From: Paremcibacter congregatus
GTDB lineage: Bacteria > Pseudomonadota > Alphaproteobacteria > Sphingomonadales > Emcibacteraceae
Direction: 5' to 3'
Length of the DNA: 64,000 bases
Assembly (NCBI RefSeq): GCF_006385135.1
Contig: NZ_CP041025.1
Location: forward strand, 124,001 to 188,000
Below the pieces are notes generated by a model. The model searched no databases, was not told the origin of the DNA, and saw nothing but the letters and a program-made list of their open reading frames with translations. Positions 13,371 through 22,712 of the stretch are shown piece after piece (position 1 is the first letter of the stretch; every line of letters begins with the position of its first letter). A program made the position numbers and the translations under genes.

Positions 13371-13757
13371 TCAGAGTACGGCAGTCACTTCAATTTCAAT
13401 TTTGGCCTGGCGTTCGACCAGAGCGGTTACCCCGACACAGGCCATGACAGGAAAGTTTTTGCCGATAATCTCTTTATATATCGCGCCAAATTCCGGCAAC
13501 TGGGTGCGGTAGCCATCCATTTCGGTGACATACCAGGTCATGCGGGTGATATGTTCGGGACCGGCATTGCCCGCCTCGAGAATTGCCCGGATATTGAGCA
13601 GCGCCTGGCGAAACTGGTCGACCAAATTATCTGATTCGAAAACCTCATCGTTATTCCAGCCGACAACGCCGGCGATGAAGAAGACTTCACCTTTGGCGAT
13701 GATGCCGTTGGAATAGCCTTTGGGTCGTGCCCAGCCGGCAGGCAATATATGCTTCAT
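13371..13757 (-). CDS. RidA/YjgF family protein (enamine/imine deaminase)
   Basis: 128-residue Rid-family protein. Archetypal RidA hydrolyses reactive enamine/imine intermediates to ketone and ammonia. Visible family segments are GYSNGIIAKGEVFFIAGVVG near the N-terminus, QALLNIRAILEAGNAG with the following HITRMTWYV, and the C-terminal PVMACVGVTALVERQAKIEIE. The RidA catalytic arginine is normally in an R-x-(A/C)-V-x-V-x-x-L-P-type segment; here the aligned ACVGVTALVERQ keeps much of the surrounding pattern but not a clear arginine, so it may belong to another Rid subgroup. Its position beside the 2-aminobenzoyl-CoA genes suggests deamination of the aminocyclohexenone-CoA product. Confidence 0.8.
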   Translation of the reverse strand: MKHILPAGWARPKGYSNGIIAKGEVFFIAGVVGWNNDEVFESDNLVDQFRQALLNIRAILEAGNAGPEHITRMTWYVTEMDGYRTQLPEFGAIYKEIIGKNFPVMACVGVTALVERQAKIEIEVTAVL

Positions 13758-13983
13758 AGTTTGCTCCTGATCACACCTTTCGCCTTATATTAGCATTTTG
13801 GTGTTAAAAGTTTATTTTATAAATTTAACTCTTGCTAAAAACTATTTTATATTTAAAATAATTGCAATAGAAAGCTTGAATAAATATAATCGTTTTTGTT
13901 GGCTGAGTTGGTTTATAACCGAAATAACGCATTATATATAGGCTTTAGGGCTTGAGATAGGCTATATTTTACGACATTCAGGA

Positions 13984-14003
13984 TTTGTTCTGTAACGGAC
14001 AAA
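13984..14003. promoter_or_regulatory. Candidate operator in an AT-rich promoter region
   Basis: The 315 bp between the RidA gene and the aminobenzoyl-CoA monooxygenase gene (13758-14072) contain no gene and are strongly AT-rich. Within them 13984-14003 is an imperfect inverted repeat, TTTGTTC and GGACAAA around 6 bp, 70-89 bp before the downstream start. This could be the site of the operon's MarR protein. No confident -35/-10 pair was identified. Confidence 0.4.
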
Positions 14004-14072
14004 GAAATATCAAGGTTAAAATATATTCTGTTTTCGGCGAATCAAAATGCGACGATGAAAAAGGATCATATC

Positions 14073-16385
14073 ATGAATATTGTTGTTTTGGGCGGTGGCC
14101 CGGCCGGGGTGTATCTGGCCCTCTCCATGAAGCTGAAGAATCCCTCTCATGAGATCACGGTGTATGAACGAAACCGCGACAATGATACCTTTGGCTGGGG
14201 GGTGGTCTTTTCTGACCAGACGATGCAAAACCTGCGGGCCAACGATCCGGTCAGCGCGGAAACCATGATCAATGAGCTCATTCACTGGGATGATATCGCG
14301 GTGCATCACAAGAATGAAGTGGTGCGGTCCGGCGGGCATGGTTTTATCGGCATTGGCCGGTTGCGGCTTTTGGAAATTCTCTACGCTCGCGCCCGGGAAC
14401 TGGATGTGAAGTTCGAATTTGAAACCGAATTCGAAGTGGAAGACATTCAGACGAAATTCGCCCATGCGGACCTGATTGTGGCCGCCGATGGCCTGAACAG
14501 CAAGATTCGCAACCACGACCTTGAGGCTTTTGATTGCGATATTGACATGCGGCCCAACAAATTTGTCTGGCTCGGCACCCATCAGCGCTTCGACGACGCC
14601 TTTACCTTTATTTTCGAAGAAACCGAACATGGCTGGATCTGGGTTCACGCCTATCAGTTTGACGACGAAACCTCGACCTTTATTGTCGAATGTGGTCCGG
14701 AAACCTATGAAGCCTTCGGTTTCGAACATATGGATCACGTGGAAAGCGCCAAGACCTGTGAGCGGATTTTCGCCAAATATCTCGACGGTCATTCTCTGAT
14801 GACCAAATCGGCGCATATTCGCGGCTCGGCCTGGATCAACTTCCCGCGGGTGCTGTGTCACCAGTGGGTCAAGGATAACGTGGTTCTGATCGGTGACGCC
14901 GCCCATACGGCGCATTTCTCCATCGGCTCCGGCACCAAGCTCGGTTTTGAAGACGCCATCAGTCTGGCGGACCATCTCAATTCCGGCGAGAGTGTCAAAC
15001 AGGCGCTGCAGGCCTATCAGGACGAACGGGAACTGGAAGCGTTGAAATTGCAGAGTGCCGCCCGTAATTCCATGGGCTGGTTCGAGGAAATTGAACGCTA
15101 TATCGATTATGATCCGATTCCCTTTACCTATGCGCTTCTCACCCGTTCACAACGGGTCAGCCATGAAAATCTGCGTCTGCGTGACAAAGAGTGGCTCGAA
15201 GGGGTTGAGAACTGGTTTGAAGAACAGGCCACGGGTCAGGTGAGCGCTAAACCGGTGCCGCCAATGTTCACGCCGTATCGTCTGCGCGGTATGGAACTGA
15301 AAAACCGGGTCGTGGTTTCCCCTATGTCGATGTATTCGGCGAAAGACGGCCTGATTGACGATTTCCATCTGGTGCATTACGGCGCCCGCGCCATGGGCGG
15401 CGCGGCCCTGATGTATGTGGAGATGACCGACGTGTCCGCCGATGGCCGGATCACACCGGGCTGTGCCGGAATCTATACCGATGAACAGGGCGCGGCCTGG
15501 AAGCGGGTCGTCGATTATGTCCATAAATCCAGTGACTGTAAAATCGCCATGCAGCTCGGTCATGCCGGGCGCAAGGGATCGACCAAGGTTGGCTGGGAAG
15601 GGTATGACATGCCGCTTGATGAAGGTAACTGGGAACTGATTTCCCCGTCACCAATCGCCTGGGACAAGGGCAACCAGGTGCCCCGGGAAATGGCGGCTGC
15701 CGATTTCGAGCGGGTGCTGAATGATTTTGTTGCGGCAACGAAACGAACTGACGAGGCCGGTTTTGACATGCTGGAACTGCATGCGGGTCATGGTTATCTC
15801 CTGTCGTCTTTCATCACGCCGGTCAGCAACCAGCGCACCGATGAATATGGCGGGTCGCTCGAGAACCGCTTGCGCTTTCCGCTTGAGGTTTTCCGCGCCA
15901 TGCGGGCCGTCTGGCCGGAACAGAAGCCAATGTCTGTGCGCATTTCCTCCACCGACTGGGTCGGTGACAAGGGCGTTACTCCGGAAGAGGCGGTGCTGAT
16001 TGCGCAGGCCTTTGCCGAGGCCGGGGCGGACATTATCGATGTGTCCACCGGACAGACCCTGCCGTTCGATCAGATTCAGCCGGTCTTTGGCCGCATGTTC
16101 CAGACGCCAATGTCGGACCGGATCCGTAACGAAGCTAAGGTCGCGACCATGGCGGTGGGCAATATCTTTGAAACCGATCACGTCAACAGCATTCTGGCGG
16201 CGGGACGCGCCGATCTGGTCTTGCTGGCCCGTCCTCACCTGATGGACCCCAACTGGACCATTCGTGCGGCGGCGGAACTGGAATATCACGGTGACGCGGT
16301 CACGGTTCCCAAGCAGTATCTGACGGCTTATACTCAGCTGGAAACCAATCTCAAGCGGGCCGCCGAAATGGCGCTCAATGCATAA
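14073..16385 (+). CDS. 2-aminobenzoyl-CoA monooxygenase/reductase-type fusion (salicylyl-CoA 5-hydroxylase family)
   Basis: Fusion of a class A flavin monooxygenase (residues 1 to about 385) and an old-yellow-enzyme NADH:flavin oxidoreductase (about 397 to the end). The first half shows [36 protein letters not shown] and [20 protein letters not shown]. The second shows [30 protein letters not shown] and the C-terminal [13 protein letters not shown]. This architecture is that of Azoarcus 2-aminobenzoyl-CoA monooxygenase/reductase, which hydroxylates and then reduces the ring of anthraniloyl-CoA. Single-substrate relatives 5-hydroxylate salicylyl-CoA. MNIVVLGGG at 14073 is preferred (GGA 9 nt upstream); 14055 is an alternative. 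The downstream ligase supports anthranilate, but salicylate is not excluded. Confidence 0.88.
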   Translation: MNIVVLGGGPAGVYLALSMKLKNPSHEITVYERNRDNDTFGWGVVFSDQTMQNLRANDPVSAETMINELIHWDDIAVHHKNEVVRSGGHGFIGIGRLRLLEILYARARELDVKFEFETEFEVEDIQTKFAHADLIVAADGLNSKIRNHDLEAFDCDIDMRPNKFVWLGTHQRFDDAFTFIFEETEHGWIWVHAYQFDDETSTFIVECGPETYEAFGFEHMDHVESAKTCERIFAKYLDGHSLMTKSAHIRGSAWINFPRVLCHQWVKDNVVLIGDAAHTAHFSIGSGTKLGFEDAISLADHLNSGESVKQALQAYQDERELEALKLQSAARNSMGWFEEIERYIDYDPIPFTYALLTRSQRVSHENLRLRDKEWLEGVENWFEEQATGQVSAKPVPPMFTPYRLRGMELKNRVVVSPMSMYSAKDGLIDDFHLVHYGARAMGGAALMYVEMTDVSADGRITPGCAGIYTDEQGAAWKRVVDYVHKSSDCKIAMQLGHAGRKGSTKVGWEGYDMPLDEGNWELISPSPIAWDKGNQVPREMAAADFERVLNDFVAATKRTDEAGFDMLELHAGHGYLLSSFITPVSNQRTDEYGGSLENRLRFPLEVFRAMRAVWPEQKPMSVRISSTDWVGDKGVTPEEAVLIAQAFAEAGADIIDVSTGQTLPFDQIQPVFGRMFQTPMSDRIRNEAKVATMAVGNIFETDHVNSILAAGRADLVLLARPHLMDPNWTIRAAAELEYHGDAVTVPKQYLTAYTQLETNLKRAAEMALNA

Positions 16386-16397
16386 GGGAGCAGACCA

Positions 16398-17159
16398 GTG
16401 GACCTGACAGGAAAACATGCCATTGTCACTGGCGGCGGGCGCGGCATTGGCGCCGCTATCGCCGACAGTCTGATTGCGGCCGGCGCCAAAGTGACCATCA
16501 TGGGCCGTAATCTCGAGACGTTACAGGAAAAGGCGCAAGGCCTGCCGAACTGTTTGCCGGTGGCCTGTGATATCACCGATGAGGCGGCGGTGAAGAGCGC
16601 CTTTGATCAGGCCCGGGCCGCGTTTGGGCCGGTGGATATTCTGGTCAATAATGCCGGGGCGGCAAAATCCATCCCGTTTAAAAAGACTGACCGGGCGCAC
16701 TTTCAGCAGATGATTGATGTCAATCTGATGGGTCCCTATCTCTGTATTCAGGCCGTTTTGCAAGAAATGATAGACAAAGGAGCCGGGAGAATTATAAATG
16801 TGGCTAGTACTGCCGCGTTAAAAGGCTATGGTTATGTCACCGCCTACAGCGCCGCCAAGCATGGGGTATTGGGTCTCACCCGGTCTCTCGCCTTGGAAGT
16901 GGCGACAAAAGGTGTGACGGTGAATGCGGTATGTCCCGGATTTACCGAAACCGACATTGCCCGCGACGCCATCAAGAATATTGTGGCGAAGACCGGTAGA
17001 ACGAAAGAACAGGCGATTGCGGAACTGACCATTCATAATCCGCAGAAACGTCTGATACAGCCAGAGGAAGTGGCGGCGAGCGTTTTATGGCTCTGCCAGG
17101 ATAATGCCGCTTCCATAACGGGCCAAGCCATTGCCGTCGCCGGCGGGGAGGTCATGTAA
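16398..17159 (+). CDS. SDR-family dehydrogenase, probable 3-hydroxyacyl-CoA type
   Basis: 253-residue classical short-chain dehydrogenase. The NAD(P)-binding motif is VTGGGRGIGAAIADSL, followed by NNAG at about residue 90 and the catalytic Ser/Tyr/Lys set in INVASTAALKGYGYVTAYSAAKHG. The start is GTG with GGGAG upstream, 12 bp after the fusion monooxygenase. As the second gene of the CoA aromatic operon it probably oxidises a hydroxy intermediate after ring modification. The exact substrate cannot be read from sequence. Confidence 0.88.
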   Translation: MDLTGKHAIVTGGGRGIGAAIADSLIAAGAKVTIMGRNLETLQEKAQGLPNCLPVACDITDEAAVKSAFDQARAAFGPVDILVNNAGAAKSIPFKKTDRAHFQQMIDVNLMGPYLCIQAVLQEMIDKGAGRIINVASTAALKGYGYVTAYSAAKHGVLGLTRSLALEVATKGVTVNAVCPGFTETDIARDAIKNIVAKTGRTKEQAIAELTIHNPQKRLIQPEEVAASVLWLCQDNAASITGQAIAVAGGEVM

Positions 17160-17174
17160 CGGGATAAAAGATTT

Positions 17175-17660
17175 ATGGCAGAAGATACAGATGCCGGAAC
17201 GGACGTAGATACAAAAAAACTGGGCCTGTGGCTGCGGCTGATTTCCAATTCACATATGGTGGAAAAAGAAGTGCGCAACCTGTTTCGCTCTGAATATGGG
17301 GTGACCCTGCCGCGTTTCGATTTGATGTCGGCGCTGTTTCGGGAACCGGGCGGCTTGACCATGGGGGAGTTGTCCAGACGTCTGTTGGTGTCCAACGGCA
17401 ATGTCACCGGCATTGTCGAACGTCTGCAGAAAGAAGGCCTGGTGAAACGCTGGGTGCTGCCCACCGACCGCCGTATTTACAGCGTTGGGTTAACGCCCAA
17501 GGGGCGGGCCGAGTTTAAAGATATGGCCGATAGCCATCGTCAATGGATCTCCGGAATCTTTGGCGATATTGAACAAGATGAACTGGACCAAATGATCCAT
17601 ACCATGGACCGCCTGAGGGAGGTCCTGCGCGAACGCAAAGCACAAAACACAGAAGGGTAG
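17175..17660 (+). CDS. MarR-family regulator within the aromatic-CoA operon
   Basis: 161-residue winged-helix regulator. Residues about 45-115 hold the DNA-binding domain, with [20 protein letters not shown] and the wing [17 protein letters not shown]. It is embedded between SDR and crotonase genes, the layout of BadR/CouR-like MarR proteins that sense aromatic-CoA thioesters. Candidate targets are the inverted repeats at 13984-14003 and 13335-13346. Ligand and site are inferred. Confidence 0.88.
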   Translation: MAEDTDAGTDVDTKKLGLWLRLISNSHMVEKEVRNLFRSEYGVTLPRFDLMSALFREPGGLTMGELSRRLLVSNGNVTGIVERLQKEGLVKRWVLPTDRRIYSVGLTPKGRAEFKDMADSHRQWISGIFGDIEQDELDQMIHTMDRLREVLRERKAQNTEG

Positions 17661-17664
17661 AGTT

Positions 17665-18474
17665 ATGAAGTTAGCGGGTTTGAAACCAAAACATTTTTTA
17701 TGGGAAATGAAAGGTGATGTCGCCGTCATAAGGCTCGACCGCCCCGATCGTAAAAATCCGCTGACCTTTGAAAGCTACGCTGAACTGCGCGACACCTTCC
17801 GCGATATGGTCTATGCCGACGATGTCAAGGCCGTGGTCTTCGCCAGCAACGGCGGCAACTTCTGTTCCGGCGGCGACGTGCATGACATCATCGGGCCGCT
17901 TCTGGACCGCGACATGAAAGGCTTGCTCGATTTTACCCGCATGACCGGTGATTTGGTGAAAGCCATGATCAATTGTAAAGTGCCGATCATCGCCGCCACC
18001 GAAGGCATCTGCGTCGGGGCCGGGGCGATGGTCTCGCTGGCCTCCGATGTACGCTTTGCCGCCCCGGACTGCAAGACGGCATTTCTCTTCACCCGGGTCG
18101 GGCTTGCCGGGTGCGATATGGGGGCTTGCGCCATGTTGCCACGCGCCATCGGTCAATCCCGGGCCGCCGATCTGCTCTATACCGGGCGCGCCATGAGCGC
18201 CGAGGAAGGCGAACGCTGGGGCTATTTCACCCGCATTGTTGACAATGACAGCCTGTTTGACGAGGCGTTGAAATACGCCACCCGTCTGGCGGACGGACCT
18301 AATTTCGGCCATATGATGACCAAGACCATGTTGGCTCAGGAATGGAGCATGTCGCTGGAGATGGCGATCGAGGCCGAGGCCCAGACCCAGGCGATCTGCA
18401 TGCAGACAGAAGATTTCCGCCGGGCTTACGAGGCCTTCGTCGCCAAGGAAAAACCGGCCTTTAAAGGGGATTGA
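17665..18474 (+). CDS. Enoyl-CoA hydratase/isomerase-like protein of the aromatic-CoA operon
   Basis: 269-residue crotonase. The oxyanion hole lies in [13 protein letters not shown] and in [16 protein letters not shown]. Where typical hydratases have a second catalytic Glu followed by GGS, this protein has [17 protein letters not shown], with Asp and Cys instead, suggesting a specialised reaction such as ring hydrolysis or double-bond handling on an alicyclic CoA ester. It starts 5 bp after the MarR stop. Similar divergent crotonases accompany benzoyl-CoA and aminobenzoyl-CoA pathways. Confidence 0.85.
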   Translation: MKLAGLKPKHFLWEMKGDVAVIRLDRPDRKNPLTFESYAELRDTFRDMVYADDVKAVVFASNGGNFCSGGDVHDIIGPLLDRDMKGLLDFTRMTGDLVKAMINCKVPIIAATEGICVGAGAMVSLASDVRFAAPDCKTAFLFTRVGLAGCDMGACAMLPRAIGQSRAADLLYTGRAMSAEEGERWGYFTRIVDNDSLFDEALKYATRLADGPNFGHMMTKTMLAQEWSMSLEMAIEAEAQTQAICMQTEDFRRAYEAFVAKEKPAFKGD

Positions 18475-18476
18475 TC

Positions 18477-19682
18477 ATGGACAGCAGCGCACCCCAAAAA
18501 ACACATTATGACAAGACGTATCTCGATTGGCCGTTTCTCACCCCCGATCATAAGAAAATGGCGCTGGAGCTTGATCTCTGGTGTGCCGAAAATCTCCAGG
18601 ATATATCTCACGATCGCGCCGACGCCGATGCCGCCTGCCAGATGCTGGTCCGGCGACTGGGGGACGCGGGCTGGTTGCGTTATGCGGTGCCGAAAGCTTA
18701 CGGAGGCAAGATGGATACGCTCGATGTGCGTTCCCTCTGTCTGTTGCGTGAGACGTTGGCCCGCTATGACGGGCTCGCCGATTTCGCCTTCGCCATGCAG
18801 GGCTTGGGCAGCGGCACATTGTCCCTGTTTGGTTCGGAAAATCAGAAACAAACCTATCTCACCGCCGTCGGGCGCGGTGACAAAATCGCCGCCTTCGCCC
18901 TGTCGGAACCCCATGCGGGGTCAGATGTGGCGGCCATGTCGACGTCTTTTCGCGAAGAGGGAGACATGCTGGTGCTGAACGGCTGCAAGACCTGGATTTC
19001 CAACGGCGGCATTGCGGATTATTACACCGTCTTTGCGCGGGAAGAGGGCACGTCCGGCTCGAAAGGCATTTCGGCGATCATTGTTGACGCCACCGCGCCG
19101 GGGCTCGAGATTGTCGAGAAGATCGAGGTCACCGCGCCGCATCCCCTGGGCAAGCTGCAATTCACTGACTGCCGGGTGCCGAAATCGGCCCTGATTGGCG
19201 AACGGGGGCGCGGCTTTAAATATGCCATGGCGACGCTGGATGTTTTCCGCACCACGGTCGGGGCAGCCTCCATGGGTTTTGCCAAGCGGGCGATGGATGA
19301 GGCCATGCGCCGCGCCACCAGTCGTGAAATGTTCGGCGCGCCGATGACCAATCTGCAGATCATTCAATCGAAACTGGGTGATATGGCGCTGAATATTGAC
19401 GCCAGCGCCTTGCTGATTTATCGCGCCGCCTGGGTCAAGGATTGTGTCGCCGAGCGGGTGACCCGCGAAGCCGCCATGGCGAAACTCTACGCCACGGAAG
19501 CCGCCCAGAAAATCATCGACGACGCCATTCAGATTTTCGGCGGTCAGGGCGTGGTCTTCGGCGAAACGGTGGAAAAACTTTACCGCGAAGTGCGCAGTCT
19601 GCGGATTTACGAAGGTGCCTCGGAAGTGCAAAAAATAATCATTGCAGGGCAGGCGTTAATCCCGTATCACTTGAAGGATTAG
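18477..19682 (+). CDS. Acyl-CoA dehydrogenase of the aromatic-CoA operon
   Basis: 401-residue FAD enzyme with [40 protein letters not shown] and the catalytic-Glu loop [20 protein letters not shown] near the C-terminus. The ATG at 18477, 3 bp past the crotonase stop and after an AAAGGGGA ribosome-binding site, is preferred over the TTG two codons earlier. It presumably introduces a double bond in an alicyclic or dicarboxylic acyl-CoA intermediate. It differs from the GcdH at 12095 and lacks that enzyme's signature segments. Confidence 0.9.
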   Translation: MDSSAPQKTHYDKTYLDWPFLTPDHKKMALELDLWCAENLQDISHDRADADAACQMLVRRLGDAGWLRYAVPKAYGGKMDTLDVRSLCLLRETLARYDGLADFAFAMQGLGSGTLSLFGSENQKQTYLTAVGRGDKIAAFALSEPHAGSDVAAMSTSFREEGDMLVLNGCKTWISNGGIADYYTVFAREEGTSGSKGISAIIVDATAPGLEIVEKIEVTAPHPLGKLQFTDCRVPKSALIGERGRGFKYAMATLDVFRTTVGAASMGFAKRAMDEAMRRATSREMFGAPMTNLQIIQSKLGDMALNIDASALLIYRAAWVKDCVAERVTREAAMAKLYATEAAQKIIDDAIQIFGGQGVVFGETVEKLYREVRSLRIYEGASEVQKIIIAGQALIPYHLKD

Positions 19683-19798
19683 AGAGGCGACTTTCAGAGG
19701 GTTTGGAAAAATCCAGACGGGCCATGGAGCCCCCCCTGAAAAAGAAAAACGCGACGGATCAGAAAAGCAGCATTATCGGCAATAACGGAGCTTGATAT

Positions 19799-21436
19799 AT
19801 GTCTGACTTGAGTGCTTATGGGGATACCTTCGCGGCAGATTTTCTGCCGGGCGAGGCGGATCTTCCTGAATTTATCCATGACCTTCCCGAACTGAACTAT
19901 CCCGACCGGATGAATGCGGCGGTGGAGCTGCTCGAGCGTCATATCACCGCCGGGCGCGGGGACAGGGTCGCGATCCGCACCCTGCACGAAACCTGGACCT
20001 ATCAGGAACTTTCCGACGTTTCCAACCAGATTGCCCATGTACTGGTGGAAAATATGGGGTTGGTCAGCGGCAACCGGGTGTTGCTGCGGTCGGCCAATAA
20101 CCCGATGCTGGTCGCTTGCTGGTTTGCCGTGTTGAAAGCTGGCGGCATTGCCGTTTCCACCATGCCGTTGCTGCGGGCGCGGGATCTGGCGCCGGTGATC
20201 GAAAAGGCGGAAATCGCTTTTGCCTTCTGCGATGAGCGGTTGATCGATGAATTGGAAACCGCACAAAAATCGACCCCGGTATTAGGGAAAATCATGCAGT
20301 TCAATGGCTCCGGCCTGCCGGGCGTGGGGGCAGAGCTTGAGACGTTATTGGCCGCAAAATCCGCAAGCTTCACCCCGGTGGATACGGCGGCGAAAGATGT
20401 CGCCCTGATCGCTTTTACCAGCGGCACCACCGGCAACCCCAAGGGCACGATGCATTTTCATCAGGATATCCTTTCCATGTGCCATTGCGTCGGCCAGCGC
20501 CTGTTGGGTCTGTCCGCCGACGATGTGGTGATCGGCAGTCCGCCGCTGGCCTTTACCTTTGGTCTCGGGGCGCTGGTGGCCTTTCCTTTTCATGTCGGCG
20601 CGACCAGCATTTTGCTCGAAGGGGGCGGGCCGGATATTTATCTCTCGGCGATTGATAAATTCAGGGCGACCTGGAGCTTCACCGCCCCGACGGCCTACCG
20701 CGCCATGCTCGACAAGCTGGGCGGTTATGACCTGTCGAGCCTGAAGAATTGTGTTTCGGCAGGCGAACATCTTCCCTTGCCGACCTTTCACGCCTGGGAG
20801 GCCGCGACCGGTATCCGCATGATCGACGGCATCGGCGCGACGGAGATGATTCATATCTTTATCTCGGCCACCGGCGAGGATATTCGCCCCGGCGCGACCG
20901 GCAAACCGATCCCCGGCTATCAGGCCTGTATTCTTGATGAAGCGGGCGCGCCCTTGCCGGCGGGCGAGATCGGGCGGCTGGCGGTCAAGGGGCCGACAGG
21001 CTGCAAATATCTCGGCGATAAGCGCCAGCAGAATTATGTCTGCAAGGGCTGGAATGTTACCGGTGATGCCTACCGTATGGATGAGGACGGCTATTTCTGG
21101 TTCCAGGCCCGCGGTGACGATATGATTGTCTCCAGCGGCTATAATATCGGCGGTCCGGAAGTCGAAGAAGCCCTGCTTGATCACCCGGCGGTCAAGGAAT
21201 GCGCCGTGGTCGGGGCCCCCGATGCGGCCCGGGGTCAGATCGTCAAGGCTTTCGTTGTCCTGAGCGCCGGGCAGAGTGGCGATGCGGCGCTGATCAAAGA
21301 GCTGCAGGATTTCGTCAAGCAAACCATTGCCCCCTATAAATATCCGCGGGCCATCGAATTTGTCGACAGCCTGCCGAAGACGGAAACCGGTAAAATCCAG
21401 CGGTTCGTACTGCGCCAGAGGGAGCCGGAGGTCTGA
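19799..21436 (+). CDS. 2-aminobenzoate/benzoate-CoA ligase family protein
   Basis: Activates an aromatic acid to its CoA thioester with ATP, the entry step to the cluster. The 545-residue ANL-superfamily enzyme shows the P-loop IAFTSGTTGNPKGTMHF, GIGATEMIHIFIS, DDMIVSSGYNIGGPEVEEAL and the C-terminal catalytic Lys in PKTETGKIQRFVLR. The combination with the monooxygenase/reductase fusion points to anthranilate; benzoate or salicylate remain possible. A 116-bp gap separates it from the acyl-CoA dehydrogenase. It ends 23 bp before the interrupted GGCT-fold gene. Confidence 0.88.
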   Translation: MSDLSAYGDTFAADFLPGEADLPEFIHDLPELNYPDRMNAAVELLERHITAGRGDRVAIRTLHETWTYQELSDVSNQIAHVLVENMGLVSGNRVLLRSANNPMLVACWFAVLKAGGIAVSTMPLLRARDLAPVIEKAEIAFAFCDERLIDELETAQKSTPVLGKIMQFNGSGLPGVGAELETLLAAKSASFTPVDTAAKDVALIAFTSGTTGNPKGTMHFHQDILSMCHCVGQRLLGLSADDVVIGSPPLAFTFGLGALVAFPFHVGATSILLEGGGPDIYLSAIDKFRATWSFTAPTAYRAMLDKLGGYDLSSLKNCVSAGEHLPLPTFHAWEAATGIRMIDGIGATEMIHIFISATGEDIRPGATGKPIPGYQACILDEAGAPLPAGEIGRLAVKGPTGCKYLGDKRQQNYVCKGWNVTGDAYRMDEDGYFWFQARGDDMIVSSGYNIGGPEVEEALLDHPAVKECAVVGAPDAARGQIVKAFVVLSAGQSGDAALIKELQDFVKQTIAPYKYPRAIEFVDSLPKTETGKIQRFVLRQREPEV

Positions 21437-21459
21437 ACGTCCAAAAAGGAGACGGACAT

Positions 21460-21868
21460 ATGATCGTGTTTTTTTTATGGGTTGTTTATGGAAGAAGAGT
21501 TGCTCATCGCCAAGAATATTGCGCCGGTGAACAAGGGGCTGGCGGTTTTGCCGGGATATGCCTTGCGCATTGGCGACAGGGCGACCTTGCTGCCGGATCC
21601 GGCGGGGGTTTGCCATGGGGTTCTGATGGACATTTCACCGTCAGAGGCCGATGACCTTTATGGGGAGGGCAGTGTCGCCGATTATGTTCCGGAAACGGTG
21701 CAGGTACAGACCAGAGAGGGGCAAACCGTATCGGCGCTGTGTTATAATCTGCCGGCCGATAAAATTTCCGGTTATAACGCGGCTTATGCGAGGGATTTAT
21801 TGCAGCTGGCGGAAAAACTGGGACTGCCACAAGATTATCTGGCAGAAATCAGGGCCTTTACCGAATAG
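21460..21868 (+). pseudogene. GGCT-fold (gamma-glutamylcyclotransferase-like) gene with a +1 shift in a T8 tract
   Basis: An ATG at 21460 follows a strong AAGGAG ribosome-binding site, but the frame MIVFFLWVV... leaves the family pattern after eight T residues at 21469-21476. The +1 frame, open from 21464 to 21868, reads FFYGLFMEEELLIAKN... and then GLAVLPGYALRIGDRATLL and SALCYNLPADKISGYNAAYA, a full small GGCT-like domain with the N-terminal YGxxM motif. Seven T residues would join start and body into one 135-residue protein. Options are a sequencing error, a phase-variable or slippage-dependent gene, or a young pseudogene. Internal initiation at ATG 21488 would lose the YG motif. Role in the aromatic operon is unknown. 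Confidence 0.72.
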
Positions 21869-21888
21869 GACACAAGTCTATCCCGCCC

Positions 21889-22320
21889 TCAAAAATCCGC
21901 GGCTTCTCCGTCCGCCAGAAGGTAGGCTTCCATCTTGTGCCGGATATCATCGGGAATGCGGGCGGATTTGAATTTCTTGTGGTCGATCCAGATGATGCTC
22001 TGGCGGGTCATGAAGCGCACTTCACCCTGGCAGCTGGTGATGAAATCAAGATCAATGCGGCTGCGTCCCAGTTGCCGCACCCCGAGGGCGAAAGTCAGCC
22101 GGTCATTGAGGTAGCTCGGGTTTTTGAAGCTGCTTTCCATATGGGCCAGCGGCACTGTCCAGCCGTCGGCGATCATCTGGGGGTAAGGGTAGCCAATCGC
22201 TTCTTCGAACCAGATCTCGCTGGTCTGGTTGATCATTTCATAATAGCGCGGATAGTAAACAATCCCGGCGGGGTCCACATGATTGAAACGAACCGTTATT
22301 TCTGTTGTGAAACGGGGCAT
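21889..22320 (-). CDS. Acyl-CoA thioesterase, 4-hydroxybenzoyl-CoA thioesterase family
   Basis: 143-residue hot-dog-fold thioesterase. The N-terminal VRFNHVDPAGIVYYPRYYEM carries the catalytic Asp of the Pseudomonas-type 4-HBT family. MPRFTTEITVRF at 22320 is taken as start; a GGAGG lies 13 nt upstream, a long spacing, and a start 13 codons earlier is possible. It converges on the GGCT-like gene. It may release CoA from a dead-end or hydroxylated aromatic-CoA product (gentisyl-CoA, if salicylyl-CoA is a substrate). Confidence 0.85.
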   Translation of the reverse strand: MPRFTTEITVRFNHVDPAGIVYYPRYYEMINQTSEIWFEEAIGYPYPQMIADGWTVPLAHMESSFKNPSYLNDRLTFALGVRQLGRSRIDLDFITSCQGEVRFMTRQSIIWIDHKKFKSARIPDDIRHKMEAYLLADGEAADF

Positions 22321-22370
22321 AACTCTGTAATTTCCTCCAGTAAAGCAATACAACGTCAAGGATCATAACG

Positions 22371-22613
22371 ATGAAGAATATATTCGTACAGATTAAATGC
22401 GAGCTGGGTAAAGTTTATGAGGTCGCGGAGCATATCGTCGACCAACTGGAAGAAACCGAAGAGGTCTATTCCATTTCCGGCGCCTTTGACTTGATGATCA
22501 AACTGCATCTGGAAGAAGACGAAGACATCGGCCGTTATATCAATGACCGGGTGCAGACCATTCCCGGCATCAAGGATACTTTCACCCTGATGGCCTACAA
22601 GGCGTTCAAGTAA
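22371..22613 (+). CDS. Stand-alone Lrp/AsnC ligand-binding (RAM) domain protein
   Basis: 80 residues matching only the alpha-beta ligand-binding half of Lrp/AsnC regulators: IFVQIKCELGKVYEVAEHIV, EVYSISGAFDLMIKLHL and the C-terminal GIKDTFTLMAYKAFK. There is no helix-turn-helix. Such solitary RAM proteins form octamers and may bind amino acids or modulate other Lrp proteins. It is divergent from the thioesterase and followed by hemN. Confidence 0.85.
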   Translation: MKNIFVQIKCELGKVYEVAEHIVDQLEETEEVYSISGAFDLMIKLHLEEDEDIGRYINDRVQTIPGIKDTFTLMAYKAFK

Positions 22614-22645
22614 ATTTACTTTACAGCTTAACCTCTGGATGTTTT

Positions 22646-22659
22646 TTGACCTAAGTCAG
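22646..22659. promoter_or_regulatory. FNR/FixK-type box upstream of hemN
   Basis: TTGACCTAAGTCAG matches the anaerobox TTGAC-N4-GTCAA at 9 of 10 fixed positions. It ends 53 bp before the hemN start. Oxygen-independent HemN genes in alphaproteobacteria are classic FNR/FixK targets, so induction at low oxygen is expected. Confidence 0.78.
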
Positions 22660-22712
22660 GGATTTTGGCCACGGATCTGTCATAACGGCGACAGTGAAAG
22701 GCCGCAAACTCC

